Below, piece after piece: positions 17,529 through 26,605 of a stretch of DNA of 64,000 nucleotides (the first letter of the stretch is position 1; each line of letters opens with the position of its first letter). The stretch lies in assembly GCA_044346175.1 (NCBI GenBank), contig JBIIZQ010000001.1:1-64000 (forward strand), in the 5' to 3' direction. The stretch is from JBJTUH01 sp044346175. GTDB taxonomy: Bacteria > Cyanobacteriota > Vampirovibrionia > Vampirovibrionales > JAJTHC01. The notes under the pieces were generated by a model. The model was given only the letters and a program-made list of their open reading frames with translations. It did not search any database and was not told the DNA's origin. The position numbers and the translations under genes are program-made.

Positions 17529-18563
17529 ATGATGACAAACGTCGCCATTAACGGATTCGGTCGTATCGGTCGTATGACCCTGCGTGCTGCTCTTTTAAAC
17601 AAAAAAGTGAATCTTAATGTAGTTGCAATTAACGACCTCACTGACCCTAAAACGCTCGCCCACCTCTTCAAGTATGATTCCACCATGGGTCAATACGTTG
17701 GTGAGGTAGACTACACCGAAAATAGCATCATTATTGATGGTCATAGCATTCAAGTGACTTCCGAACGTGACCCTGCTGCCTTGCCTTGGCGTGCAATGCA
17801 AGTAGATGTCGTGCTTGAGTGTACAGGCTTATTCACCAACGGTGAAAAAGCTCGTAAGCATCTTGAAGCTGGTGCCAAGAAGGTCATTATTTCTGCACCT
17901 GCCTCGAATGAAGATATTACCTTGGCACTTGGGATTAACGATGAAAAATATAATCCTGAAACCCACCATATTATCTCGAATGCAAGCTGTACCACCAACT
18001 GTTTAGGTCCTATTGCCAAGGTGCTTGATGAAGTGTTTGGCATTGAGCAAGGCTTGATGACCACGGTTCATAGCTATACAGGCGACCAACGCTTGTTGGA
18101 TGCACCTCACTCTGACTTGCGTCGTGCACGTTCTGCCGCTTTAAGCATGATACCTACCTCTACGGGTGCTGCTAAAGCGATTGGTTTGGTATTGCCTCAA
18201 TTAAAAGGCAAACTGCATGGGTTTGCAGTACGGGTACCTACCCCTACTGTTTCCATGGTTGACCTTACCTTTAACAGCGTAAAGCCTGTGACGAAAGAAG
18301 CTATCAATGAGGCTTTCAAAACGGCTTTGCAACAAAATGCCTCTTTGGCTCACGTCCTTCAGTATGCGAATGAGCCTCTTGTAAGTTGCGACTTTATTGG
18401 GAACCCTCATAGCTCCATTTTTGACCCTGAGTTGACGACAGTCATTGGAAATAACATGGCAAAAGTCGTTGCTTGGTATGATAACGAATGGGGTTACAGC
18501 AACCGTTTAGCTGAGTTGACTCAAATGGTATGCAACAAGCTTCCTGCGACTGCTAACGCCTAA
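17529..18563 (+). CDS. gap: Glyceraldehyde-3-phosphate dehydrogenase
   Basis: 344 residues from ATG 17529, which follows GGATGG. The NAD-binding motif NGFGRIGRM is at the N-terminus; the catalytic Cys154 lies in SNASCTTNCLGP; later come TVHSYTGDQ, RVPTPTVSMVDL and WYDNEWGYSNR, all canonical. It oxidises glyceraldehyde-3-phosphate to 1,3-bisphosphoglycerate. It sits between fba and tpiA on the same strand. The coenzyme preference (NAD or NADP) cannot be settled by eye. Confidence 0.97.
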   Translation: MMTNVAINGFGRIGRMTLRAALLNKKVNLNVVAINDLTDPKTLAHLFKYDSTMGQYVGEVDYTENSIIIDGHSIQVTSERDPAALPWRAMQVDVVLECTGLFTNGEKARKHLEAGAKKVIISAPASNEDITLALGINDEKYNPETHHIISNASCTTNCLGPIAKVLDEVFGIEQGLMTTVHSYTGDQRLLDAPHSDLRRARSAALSMIPTSTGAAKAIGLVLPQLKGKLHGFAVRVPTPTVSMVDLTFNSVKPVTKEAINEAFKTALQQNASLAHVLQYANEPLVSCDFIGNPHSSIFDPELTTVIGNNMAKVVAWYDNEWGYSNRLAELTQMVCNKLPATANA

Positions 18564-18581
18564 TGTGAGCATTTTTAACCT

Positions 18582-18614
18582 TATCGCCTTTGACCCTTCA
18601 GGTCAGAGGCGATA
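18582..18614 (+). other. Hairpin between gap and tpiA
   Basis: TATCGCCTTTGACC (18582-18595) and GGTCAGAGGCGATA (18601-18614) pair over 14 bp with one G-U pair and a 5-base loop. No T run follows. It may stabilise the gap message or reduce read-through into tpiA. Confidence 0.6.
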
Positions 18615-18694
18615 GGTATGCTCTATGTATGTTTTCTGTTTTGTCATGCACGCAATATTTTCTGAAAAAATTCAAAAAAATAAGGTTTTACATC

Positions 18695-19477
18695 ATGATT
18701 GCAAAAGGTCTTACCCCGCTGGTTGCTGGAAACTGGAAAATGTATAAAACGCCTCAAGAGGCAGAAGCTTTTGTGACCGAATATCGTGCATGTACTTCAG
18801 GAGAGGTCTTGGACCAAGTAGAAACGTTAGTATGTCCTACTGTGTTGGCACTTTCCACTGCCATGGCTGCGGCTCAAGGGTCGAGCCTTCAAGTGGGTGC
18901 TCAAAATTCTTGGCATGTACCTGAAGGTGCCTATACAGGTGAGATTTCTGCAACCATGCTCCAAAAGCAAGGCGTGCGTTATGTGATTGTTGGACATAGT
19001 GAGCGCCGTCAGTATTTTGCTGAAACCGATGCCCTCGTAGCACAGAAAACAGTTGCGATTCAAGCGTTGGGCATGGTTCCTATTGTATGCGTAGGTGAAA
19101 CCCTCGAAGAGCGTGAAGCAGGGCAGACGGATGCCGTGATTACACGTCAAATGCAGGCGGTCTTGGCACATACAAACCCTGCCATAACCCCTATGGTGGT
19201 TGCGTATGAGCCTGTTTGGGCTATCGGTACAGGCAAAGTATGCGAGAGTACCGAGGCTCAGAGAGTCTGTGCGATGATTCGTCGTTTGTTGGGAGAGGCT
19301 GGTGCCGTGACCCGTGTACTCTATGGCGGAAGTGTCAAGCCTGATAATGCTTTGGAGCTTTTTAGTCAAGCGGATATTGATGGTGGTTTGGTTGGCGGTG
19401 CCAGTCTTCAGGCAGAAAGCTACGCAGCGTTAGTGCGCCATGCTCAAACGGCTTTGCAGGCTCCTGTGGCGGTGTAA
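18695..19477 (+). CDS. tpiA: Triosephosphate isomerase
   Basis: 260 residues from ATG 18695, after TAAGG. Lys15 in AGNWKM, the electrophile His101 in VGHSERR and the base Glu172 in AYEPVWAIGTGK are all present, as is the phosphate-gripping YGGSVKPDN. It interconverts dihydroxyacetone phosphate and glyceraldehyde-3-phosphate. The dut start follows the stop within 5 bases, so the two are probably co-transcribed. Confidence 0.97.
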   Translation: MIAKGLTPLVAGNWKMYKTPQEAEAFVTEYRACTSGEVLDQVETLVCPTVLALSTAMAAAQGSSLQVGAQNSWHVPEGAYTGEISATMLQKQGVRYVIVGHSERRQYFAETDALVAQKTVAIQALGMVPIVCVGETLEEREAGQTDAVITRQMQAVLAHTNPAITPMVVAYEPVWAIGTGKVCESTEAQRVCAMIRRLLGEAGAVTRVLYGGSVKPDNALELFSQADIDGGLVGGASLQAESYAALVRHAQTALQAPVAV

Positions 19478-19481
19478 CGTG

Positions 19482-19976
19482 ATGATGCTGACAACAACGA
19501 CGCTCGTCGCTACTCCTAGTACTGAAATTGTATTAGAGGTAGGGCTTTTTGCCCTACCTCATGCCCCTAATACACAGCCTGCTTATCAAACAGATTGGTC
19601 GGCAGGTATGGATATTCAAGCTGCTATCGAAGTACCCTTAACCTTACAACCGCTTGAACGTGCCTTGATTCCTACAGGTTGGGTGATTGCACTTCCAGAG
19701 GGCTATGAAGCTCAAATCCGTCCACGGAGCGGTTTGGCGGTGAAGCACGGTATCACGCTCATCAATTGTGTTGGAACCATTGATGCGGACTATCGCCAAG
19801 AAGTGAAAGTTCCTTTGGTTAATCTTTCCTCTGAACCTTTCACGATTGAGCTAGGCATGCGCATCGCACAGCTTTTGGTAGCCCCAGTGACACGCTTTAC
19901 ATGGCAAACTTTGTCGCAGGCACCTGATGCGGTCACCTCCCGTCAAGGTGGTTTTGGGTCTACGGGGTTACATTAG
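19482..19976 (+). CDS. dut: dUTP diphosphatase
   Basis: A trimeric-type dUTPase of 164 residues with all five motifs in order: SAGMDI, PRSGLAVKHG, GTIDADYRQE, RIAQLLVAPV and the C-terminal RQGGFGSTG. It hydrolyses dUTP to dUMP, keeping uracil out of DNA. About 25 extra residues precede motif 1. The start is ATG 19482 (or GTG 19479), just after the tpiA stop. Confidence 0.95.
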   Translation: MMLTTTTLVATPSTEIVLEVGLFALPHAPNTQPAYQTDWSAGMDIQAAIEVPLTLQPLERALIPTGWVIALPEGYEAQIRPRSGLAVKHGITLINCVGTIDADYRQEVKVPLVNLSSEPFTIELGMRIAQLLVAPVTRFTWQTLSQAPDAVTSRQGGFGSTGLH

Positions 19977-19995
19977 GCTTGGATACTTTTTCTCA

Positions 19996-20520
19996 ATGAT
20001 TCGTATCCTTTTACAACGGGTGTCATCTGCAAGTGTTTCTGTAGATGGCATCTGTGTAGCCGACATGCCGCAAGGTGGCTTGCTGGCATTGGTAGGTTTA
20101 GGACAGGAAGACCTTGAGCGTTTTACAACGCCCGAGGTGTGTCGTTTGGAGTGGGCTAAATTATGGCAAAAGATTGCAAAGCTCCGAGTTTTTTCAGACT
20201 CTGAGGGGAAAATGAACCTTAGTTTGTTGCAAATGGCGGCATCTCAAGGCGATACCGTAGTACCTCAAGCCCCCAAAGCCTTACTCCCAAAAGGTTTACT
20301 GATTGTCTCACAGTTTACACTTTATGCGGATTGTGTCCAAGGTAATCGTCCTAGCTTTACAGCAAGTATGCCCAGTGCTGCGGCTTTTGAACGCTTCACC
20401 CAAGGGGTTGAAGTTGCTAAAACAACCTTACCTACGATTCCTATTTATCAGGGGGGTTTTGGTGCGAACATGCAAATCGCTTTGGTTAATGATGGTCCTG
20501 TCACTTTGATGCTTTCTTGA
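19996..20520 (+). CDS. dtd: D-aminoacyl-tRNA deacylase
   Basis: 174 residues from ATG 19996. The family motifs are MIRILLQRVSSASVSVDG at the start, SQFTLYAD, GNRPSF and NMQIALVNDGPVT at the end, including the cross-subunit Gly-Pro-like segment. It removes D-amino acids (and glycine from tRNA-Ala) from mischarged tRNA. It is 19 bases downstream of dut. A small insertion is present around residues 55-65. Confidence 0.94.
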   Translation: MIRILLQRVSSASVSVDGICVADMPQGGLLALVGLGQEDLERFTTPEVCRLEWAKLWQKIAKLRVFSDSEGKMNLSLLQMAASQGDTVVPQAPKALLPKGLLIVSQFTLYADCVQGNRPSFTASMPSAAAFERFTQGVEVAKTTLPTIPIYQGGFGANMQIALVNDGPVTLMLS

Positions 20521-20593
20521 GGACAATCGTGTACAATAGGCTTTTGAGTGTCCTGTTTATCTTCGCAGTTTTGTCATTGGTAAAGGCTTCTTG

Positions 20594-21169
20594 ATGGCTA
20601 TCCTTCCCGCTCCTCCTCCGTATCCTTCCCTAACGCCTCTTTTTCAATGGGAGCCAGGTCATATTAAGCCCTATACTTGGTCTGGTATTCGCTTGTTGGG
20701 TTTAGATGTTGATGGTGTCATGACCCAAGGGGAGATTATTTATCAGTCTGACGGTGGAGAAACCTCAAGAACCTTCAATGTGAAAGATGGTCAAGGGATT
20801 GTCTCGTTGATGAAAGCTGGCGTTGAGGTTGCGATTGTTACAGCGGGCGATAATCCTTGTACGACTCAGCGTGCCACCACCCTCAAGATTCATCATCTTT
20901 TTCAGGCAGTTACTGATAAATGGGCTTGTTTTAACGCCGTGCGTGAATCCTTAGGTATTCCCTGGGAAGCCTGTGCTTATATGGGTGATGATAAACCTGA
21001 TATTCCTGTGATTCGTGCTTGTGTTGAGGCGGGAGGCGTAGGTGCTTGTCCTGTGGATGCCGTTCCTGAAGTGCAGCAAGCCGTCAACTGGCGTTCACAG
21101 TTTGCAGGAGGGCGAGGGGCTATCCGTGAACTAACTTCTTTGATACTCCAACATAAGACCCAAACCTAG
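20594..21169 (+). CDS. KdsC-like HAD phosphatase
   Basis: 191 residues of the tetrameric KdsC/YrbI type of HAD phosphatase. GLDVDGVMTQGEI supplies the catalytic DxD, RTFNVKDGQGI is the family-specific segment, and YMGDDKPDIPV is motif IV. KdsC removes phosphate from Kdo-8-phosphate; close relatives act on other nonulosonate phosphates. About 25 extra N-terminal residues are rich in proline. The final neighbour of the gap-tpiA-dut-dtd run. The exact sugar is not decided here; a pseudaminic-type synthetase lies elsewhere in the window. Confidence 0.8.
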   Translation: MAILPAPPPYPSLTPLFQWEPGHIKPYTWSGIRLLGLDVDGVMTQGEIIYQSDGGETSRTFNVKDGQGIVSLMKAGVEVAIVTAGDNPCTTQRATTLKIHHLFQAVTDKWACFNAVRESLGIPWEACAYMGDDKPDIPVIRACVEAGGVGACPVDAVPEVQQAVNWRSQFAGGRGAIRELTSLILQHKTQT

Positions 21170-21196
21170 TCTTTGTGAAGCCTAATGTAGAGGGTA

Positions 21197-21847
21197 TTAA
21201 GTGTTCAGGAGCCACCCGTAGAGTGCTGAAGCAGGGTTATGGTACCATACTTTGCGATGTGCTTTATAAAAACGATGCTTTTGACCGTTTTTTGGTAAGT
21301 GTTTAAGTTGTTGGTAAGGTGTAATCATACTGTCAGGTAACGCCTTGCCCGCACACAAGCAAGTACTCATGTGACTTAAAAGTTCAAGCTGAATATCCAA
21401 GTATAAGGGTTCGGTTTCGTGTCGTTCGGTATCTGCTTCAAAATGCCATAGTGCGTGGTAAACAGCTTCTAGGGTGGCATCTTCTTCCATCCAAACGCCT
21501 AAACGTTTAACCATCGGCCAATTACATAAAGCGATGCGTGCGGTAATGCGTTCCTGTAGGACAAGCGTCAGAAGTTTACCCGCAAAACGTCGACGCTCTT
21601 GACGTTGTGTGTGCGGTTCAGGTTTTAACTGGCTTGTGAAGGTATGCCCTAACTGTGAGATACGCCAGCATAAGCTTTGCCACGCCCATCCAAGACGTAT
21701 CAGTGCATTGACTGCAGGATGCTCAGCCTCTGATGCCCCTAAAGTGGATGGGGTTTTATAGGCTTTTTTTGAGGGAGGCTCTAAGTTGTGAGATGCACCC
21801 GAGGGTGCCTGTAGGAGTGCGTGGAAACTGGGTGTGTTAGTTGTCAT
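21197..21847 (-). CDS. Hypothetical protein, basic
   Basis: A 216-residue protein of unknown function. It is basic, with two Trp-rich segments (LGWAWQSLCWRI and CNWPMVKRLGVWM) and no signal peptide or obvious membrane helix. The start ATG at 21847 overlaps the stop of the upstream gene by 11 bases, so the pair is translationally coupled. The C-terminus ends in NPASALYGWLLNT. I do not recognise a family. Confidence 0.7.
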   Translation of the reverse strand: MTTNTPSFHALLQAPSGASHNLEPPSKKAYKTPSTLGASEAEHPAVNALIRLGWAWQSLCWRISQLGHTFTSQLKPEPHTQRQERRRFAGKLLTLVLQERITARIALCNWPMVKRLGVWMEEDATLEAVYHALWHFEADTERHETEPLYLDIQLELLSHMSTCLCAGKALPDSMITPYQQLKHLPKNGQKHRFYKAHRKVWYHNPASALYGWLLNT

Positions 21848-22820
21848 TTTTATCGTTCGTGAAAAGTTCCATACCATTGAGCATTTGGTTTTGTAGGACG
21901 GTTTGTACAAGCTGTGGGTCAAGCCCTTGGGAGGGCGGTTGATTGTTCGTCTGTAAGCCCTGCCCTTGTTGCATCATGAGGAGCATATTCATGGGGTCTG
22001 TCCCTTGATTGGGCGTATTTTTATTGTTGCCCAAAATACCCATGAGTTGTTGTAATTGGTATTGTTGCATCATTTGGGCTTGTTGCTCAGGGGACATCAT
22101 ATTCGTACGATTGGCTGTATTGATCGAGGAGGGTAAAGCCGTGGGTTGTATAGAGGCTTTGTCTTTTTGGATAGGTGTGATGGTGGGTAGTGTATGAGGA
22201 GGGGCATCAAGCATGGCACGGATATGTCCTGTTCCGAATGCTTTAGTATCCATGGCATCAAACCAAGCACTTGTATCGGGTAGTAACTTCAACGCCTCTT
22301 GTACATAGCGTTGTAAGGTTTGCTTAGGGCGTGAATCTGATAACGTATTCATGACGGTTTGTGAGACTGTAAGGGCTTCGTATGCTTCTTGATAATACCC
22401 GAGTTGAATGGCACTAAGACCCTTGTAATAGCCAATGAGTGCAGGTATCAAATTGGTTTCTTGGGAGGGGTTATTCTGCTCTATTTCAAGACTGGCGAGT
22501 TTTTCATAACAAGCTTGTGCCTGCCCTTGTTTGTACAGGGTCATGGCTTGTTGAAGGGCTAAGGGTAGTTTTAAAGTCGTTGTTTTGTCCGACGTGCTGG
22601 TGTCAGCAACGCTTACTTTACTCTCTTTGGATGCCTTGGATGTCTGTATAGCGGCATTAGGTTGTAGCGTCACTGGATGTGAGGCCTGTTCAGCATAGGA
22701 TGATTTTGGAGGATATTCATAGGCTTCTGCGAGTAGCCATTTCCCAAAAATAAGCCAGCATAAACTACCCACTACACCTATCCAAAGCCAAGGTGTGATT
22801 CTCATGACACAGGCTTTCAT
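21837..22820 (-). CDS. Hypothetical membrane-anchored protein with Gln/Met-rich tail
   Basis: About 327 residues. A single hydrophobic segment near the N-terminus (ITPWLWIGVVGSLCWLIFG) anchors it to the membrane. A helical region around residues 90-200 (ALQQAMTLYKQGQAQACYEKL, IPALIGYYKGLSAIQLGYYQEAYEAL) resembles TPR-type repeats. The last 90 residues are rich in Gln, Met and Asn (QQAQMMQQYQLQQLMG). The frame is open to 22940; ATG 22820 or 22805 is the more likely start, but no ribosome site settles it. It is coupled to the next gene by overlap. Confidence 0.65.
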   Translation of the reverse strand: MKACVMRITPWLWIGVVGSLCWLIFGKWLLAEAYEYPPKSSYAEQASHPVTLQPNAAIQTSKASKESKVSVADTSTSDKTTTLKLPLALQQAMTLYKQGQAQACYEKLASLEIEQNNPSQETNLIPALIGYYKGLSAIQLGYYQEAYEALTVSQTVMNTLSDSRPKQTLQRYVQEALKLLPDTSAWFDAMDTKAFGTGHIRAMLDAPPHTLPTITPIQKDKASIQPTALPSSINTANRTNMMSPEQQAQMMQQYQLQQLMGILGNNKNTPNQGTDPMNMLLMMQQGQGLQTNNQPPSQGLDPQLVQTVLQNQMLNGMELFTNDKNDN

Positions 22821-23133
22821 GTAGTGTGCTACATAAGCTTGTACTGAATCAGTGTTGGTTCCGATTTTGGAAAAATGGCAGTTTTTTGCAAAAAGATTAA
22901 ATCGCTTCATTTTACATCTATAGCTTTCTACATAGCACACACCCTAAGCTGTTCTTTTGATGTTGTTCAGTATCAAAAGACAGGCATACTTTATTTACTT
23001 TACAGCTCATGGCATACGCTACAGGTTTTGAAGGGGATAAAATCCATTACCAAGAGGAGCTGTGTGTTCAGATATTGCGTGTACTTTTAATATTATTAAA
23101 TATAATAAAAACAAATAAAATAAATAAAAAAAA

Positions 23134-23160
23134 CAAGGAAATAAAAATCTTATTTCCTTG
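23134..23160 (-). terminator. Terminator of the NifU-like gene
   Basis: CAAGGAAATAA (23134-23144) and TTATTTCCTTG (23150-23160) form a perfect 11-bp stem with a 5-base loop. On the minus strand it is followed by a run of eight T and further T-rich DNA: a classical intrinsic terminator, 60 bases after the stop. Confidence 0.9.
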
Positions 23161-23220
23161 AGAGGCGAATGTAAAAGAAAAGGAAAAACTTTTTAGCAGG
23201 TATAGTCCAATAGAGAAAGG

Positions 23221-23463
23221 TTAGTGGACTTGCTGAACTTCTTTAATACTGGGAATATGTTGGCGGAGTTGCTCTTCAATACCCATTTTAAGCGTGTAGG
23301 TTGAAGAAGGACAGGTACCGCAAGCACCGTGGAGTTTAAGTTGTACAATACCGTCGTCTGTGACACCAATCAGCTCACAATCGCCACCGTCGGCTTGTAA
23401 ATAAGGACGGACTTGGTCAAGTACTTCTTGGACACGGGTCAACTCAATCACGGAAGCTAACAT
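23221..23463 (-). CDS. NifU-like Fe-S scaffold, C-terminal domain type
   Basis: 80 residues, the whole of a NifU C-terminal (Nfu) domain: YLQADGGDCELIGV, then Cys48-x2-Cys51 in GACGTCPSS, which binds a labile Fe-S cluster. Stand-alone domains of this length are common in Cyanobacteria (CnfU) and elsewhere, and deliver clusters to target proteins. It follows an IscA-like gene on the same strand, 63 bases away, so the two are likely an Fe-S delivery unit. Confidence 0.92.
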   Translation of the reverse strand: MLASVIELTRVQEVLDQVRPYLQADGGDCELIGVTDDGIVQLKLHGACGTCPSSTYTLKMGIEEQLRQHIPSIKEVQQVH

Positions 23464-23526
23464 TGCTTATAAAAACCTATTTGCTGAAAGCATAAAACAA
23501 CATCACAAGATTAAAATCAAAAAAAG

Positions 23527-23916
23527 CTAGACACCAAAGGAGCTACCGCACCCACAAGCACTTGCTGCATTTGGATTATGAAACTTAAAACCACCATCCA
23601 TGAGAGCATGGGAAAAATCAATGGTTGTACCTTTGAGATACGCCGTTGCCACAGGGTGAATATACAAACAAAGTTCACCCTCTTGTTGAAGAAAATCGCC
23701 AGCGACGGGTTCTTTGCAAGGGGTCATATCATATTGCAACCCAGCACATCCACCGCCGATGACACTTAAACGAATACCCTTGGCTTGGTCAGACTGAGCA
23801 GTTTCAAGCATTTTAGCTTTTGCAGACGTAGTAAGCGTTACAACTTGGGCTAAAGAGGCTTTTGCTGCTTCTAGGTTAAGTGTGATTGCAGAGGGAGAGA
23901 TAGAAGCGTCTGACAT
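23527..23916 (-). CDS. IscA/ErpA-type Fe-S assembly protein
   Basis: 129 residues from ATG 23916, ending in an A-type carrier domain with the three cluster cysteines Cys57 (GGGCAG), Cys121 and Cys123 (ACGCGSSF). DFSHALMDGGFKFHNPNA is typical of this family. A 25-residue N-terminal extension precedes the domain. The frame is open to 24012, but the extra part is not family-like. It lies directly upstream of the NifU-like gene; the role is transfer of Fe-S clusters. Confidence 0.92.
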   Translation of the reverse strand: MSDASISPSAITLNLEAAKASLAQVVTLTTSAKAKMLETAQSDQAKGIRLSVIGGGCAGLQYDMTPCKEPVAGDFLQQEGELCLYIHPVATAYLKGTTIDFSHALMDGGFKFHNPNAASACGCGSSFGV

Positions 23917-24164
23917 ACTTTGAAAAATACATAAAAGTGAAAGTGTAACAGAATATTGAAATACAGTTTGGGTTGAAATACAATTTTTAGTTGAGACAGG
24001 ATTTTGCCTCAATTTCCAATACGCATCTCACACTATTAACATTAACGTAATGGTTAAGGTTTGGCAATACCCTTTTTAGATGTTTTTAGATTTTATTAAG
24101 AAATCTTAATACAGAAATGTCCTATACGCCGTAGTGCTTATTTTTTACAGGCTTTACAGACACG

Positions 24165-24206
24165 GATAACGCCCTTGATGTTACAAGATGCATCAAGGGC
24201 GTTATC
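24165..24206 (-). terminator. Perfect 16-bp hairpin after pnp
   Basis: GATAACGCCCTTGATG (24165-24180) and CATCAAGGGCGTTATC (24191-24206) pair fully around a 10-base loop, 40 bases after the pnp stop. No U run follows, so it may act as a 3' end stabiliser or with Rho. Confidence 0.7.
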
Positions 24207-24244
24207 GTGTTTAGAGACCTGTTACGGTATGAGGGTACTAGGTA

Positions 24245-26425
24245 CTAGCACATGGCAAGAACGCTGGCACGCTCTTCTTCTGTGACAGCTTTCAGGCTCA
24301 AGTTGATACGTCCTCTATCGTCCACATCAATGACCTTGACCACAAGTTCATCACCAACATTGACAACGTCTTCTACTTTTTCAACACGACGAGGTGCGAG
24401 TTGAGAAATGTGAATCAGACCATCTTTGCCAGGAGCAATTTCAACGAAAGCACCGATAGGGATGACACGAACCACTTTGCCAGGAAGTACTAAACCAGCT
24501 GTGAACTTACGAGTAAGTCCTTCAATGGTCTTCATTGCTGCAGTAGCTGCTTCCCCTGTTTTGGCCGTAATGGTAATGCGTCCAGAGTCATCAATATCAA
24601 TGGCGGCACCTGTTGCATCGATGATACTACGAATCATTTTGCCACCAGGTCCAATGACTGTACCAATTTGGTCGGTATCAATCTGCATACTGAAGATACG
24701 AGGTGCTGTAGGGGCAAGCTCGCCAGCTTTCACAATGGCTTGCTCCATTAAACCAAGAATATGGAGTCTGCCGAGTTGTGCTTGCTCAAGAGCCTGACGC
24801 ATAATGTCGATAGAAATCCCCTTGATTTTAATGTCCATTTGTAGGGCTGTGACACCATAACGGTCACCTGTGACTTTAAAGTCCATATCCCCTAGGAAAT
24901 CTTCGACACCCTGAATATCAGAAAGCACTACGTAACGGTCGCCTTCTTTAATCAAGCCCATCGCAATCCCACTCACATGGCTTTTAAGAGGTACCCCAGC
25001 GTTCATCAGGGCAAGGCTTGAGCCACAGGTGGAAGCCATACTGGTGGAGCCGTTGGATTCAACGACTTCTGAGTTGACCCGCATGGTGTAAGGGAAGCTT
25101 TCTTGGCAAGGTAATGCGGCACTCACAGCACGTTCTGCGAGGGCACCATGACCAATTTCACGTCTTCCAGGCGCACGCAACGGACGAACCTCACCCACTG
25201 AGTAAGCAGGGAAAGCGTAATGGTGTAACCAACGTTTTTTGGTTTGAGGGTCAACCCCGTCAAGGTCTTGGGCATCTCCAGGAGAACCTAATGTACAAAT
25301 ACTCAGAACCTGCGTGCTACCACGTGTAAACAGGGCCGAACCATGCACAAGAGGAATCAGACCCACTTCGCAGTGAATAGGACGAATTTCAGTGGGTTTC
25401 CGCCCATCGGCTCTGACCCCTTCTTCCATAATCATGCGTCGCATCACTTTTTTCTCAAGGGATTTAAAGCCTTCGCTCACCACTTGAATAGGTGCAAGCG
25501 ATGCAATGAGTTGATTCAACTCGTGGGTTTCACCCAATGCAACTAAGCCCGTTTTGAGTGCTTCTTTTGCTTCAGCAAGAAGATTTTGGCGTGTTTCACG
25601 GTCAAACTCATGATAGGCCTTCTCTACTTGTGCTTCACATTGCTGTGCAATGTAGTGATGAAGTGGGGTGAGGTCAGAGGAGGGAACAAACGTACCAAAT
25701 GCTTTATTGCACTGGCGTTGGAACTCTTTCTGGAAAGCAATTTGACTTTGAATGGCTTCATGAGCCACTTCGAGTGCTTCAACGAGGTCTGCTTCTGATA
25801 CAAATTGTGCACCAGCTTCAACCATCATGATGCTATCTTCAGTCGCAGCGACGATAAGGTCAAGGTCAGAAATGGCTTGTTGTGCAAAAGAAGGGTTAAT
25901 GACCCATGCACCCTCTACACGACCGACACGGACACATCCAAGAGGACCTTGGAAAGGCAGTCCTGAAAGAGAAAGTGCAATAGAGGCTGCTGTTACTGCT
26001 AAGGTGTCATAGGCCGTTTGTTCGTCGGAGGATAAAATAGAGCTGATGACATGCACGTCATTGCGGTAACCCTCAGGCCAAAGAGGACGAATAGGGCGAT
26101 CCATCAAACGAGAGATGAGGGTTGCTTTTTCAGAGGGTCTGCCTTCACGTTTGAGATAGCCGCCAGGTAAACGCCCAACAGCATACATTTTCTCTTCAAA
26201 GTCACAGAGTAAAGGGAAAAAATCAATACCTTCTCTTGGGGTGTCCGTGGCGGATACAACAGAATAAACCATGGTATTGCCTACTTGGAGGGTGACGGCT
26301 GCACGTGCAGAACGTGCTAAACGTCCTGTTTCCACACGAACTTCTTGGTCGCCAATACGAAACGTACCCACTTGTAATGCGGTAAAATACTCATGAGCAG
26401 GGCTTGAGGCCTGAGACATCATCAT
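24245..26425 (-). CDS. pnp: Polyribonucleotide nucleotidyltransferase
   Basis: PNPase degrades RNA from the 3' end with phosphate. The 726 residues contain two RNase PH-like cores (first with RSARAAVTLQVGNTMV near the N-terminus; second with GLIPLVHGSALFTRGSTQ and RREIGHGALAERA), then a KH domain (IGTVIGPGGKMIRSIID, about residues 580-640) and a C-terminal S1 domain (about 645-720) ending in RINLSLKAV. The length is usual. It starts with three ATG codons. rpsO, its usual upstream partner, is separated from it here by the rubrerythrin gene. Confidence 0.97.
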   Translation of the reverse strand: MMMSQASSPAHEYFTALQVGTFRIGDQEVRVETGRLARSARAAVTLQVGNTMVYSVVSATDTPREGIDFFPLLCDFEEKMYAVGRLPGGYLKREGRPSEKATLISRLMDRPIRPLWPEGYRNDVHVISSILSSDEQTAYDTLAVTAASIALSLSGLPFQGPLGCVRVGRVEGAWVINPSFAQQAISDLDLIVAATEDSIMMVEAGAQFVSEADLVEALEVAHEAIQSQIAFQKEFQRQCNKAFGTFVPSSDLTPLHHYIAQQCEAQVEKAYHEFDRETRQNLLAEAKEALKTGLVALGETHELNQLIASLAPIQVVSEGFKSLEKKVMRRMIMEEGVRADGRKPTEIRPIHCEVGLIPLVHGSALFTRGSTQVLSICTLGSPGDAQDLDGVDPQTKKRWLHHYAFPAYSVGEVRPLRAPGRREIGHGALAERAVSAALPCQESFPYTMRVNSEVVESNGSTSMASTCGSSLALMNAGVPLKSHVSGIAMGLIKEGDRYVVLSDIQGVEDFLGDMDFKVTGDRYGVTALQMDIKIKGISIDIMRQALEQAQLGRLHILGLMEQAIVKAGELAPTAPRIFSMQIDTDQIGTVIGPGGKMIRSIIDATGAAIDIDDSGRITITAKTGEAATAAMKTIEGLTRKFTAGLVLPGKVVRVIPIGAFVEIAPGKDGLIHISQLAPRRVEKVEDVVNVGDELVVKVIDVDDRGRINLSLKAVTEEERASVLAMC

Positions 26426-26516
26426 AAAGAACTAGAAACTTTCAACTTATTTGAGTTTTAAGAGAACAACAAAAAGCATATACATGCTCATATATGCTAT
26501 TAGCACTTTAACACAA

Positions 26517-26551
26517 AACGCCCCAAAATGACTGTATCGTTTTGAGGCGTT
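26517..26551 (-). terminator. Terminator of the rubrerythrin gene
   Basis: AACGCCCCAAAA (26517-26528) and TTTTGAGGCGTT (26540-26551) pair with one mismatch. On the minus strand the stem ends in GCGTTTTG. It lies between rubrerythrin and pnp, so pnp is likely to have its own promoter. Confidence 0.8.
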
Positions 26552-26605
26552 CTTTTGTTGAGGGAGGCTTTCATAGGGAAAGACTCCTGTAAGCAAAGGT
26601 TTGAA

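Noticed and set aside
18827..19369. 180-codon minus-strand ORF opposite tpiA
   Set aside because: It lies fully inside tpiA, with all catalytic residues on the plus strand.
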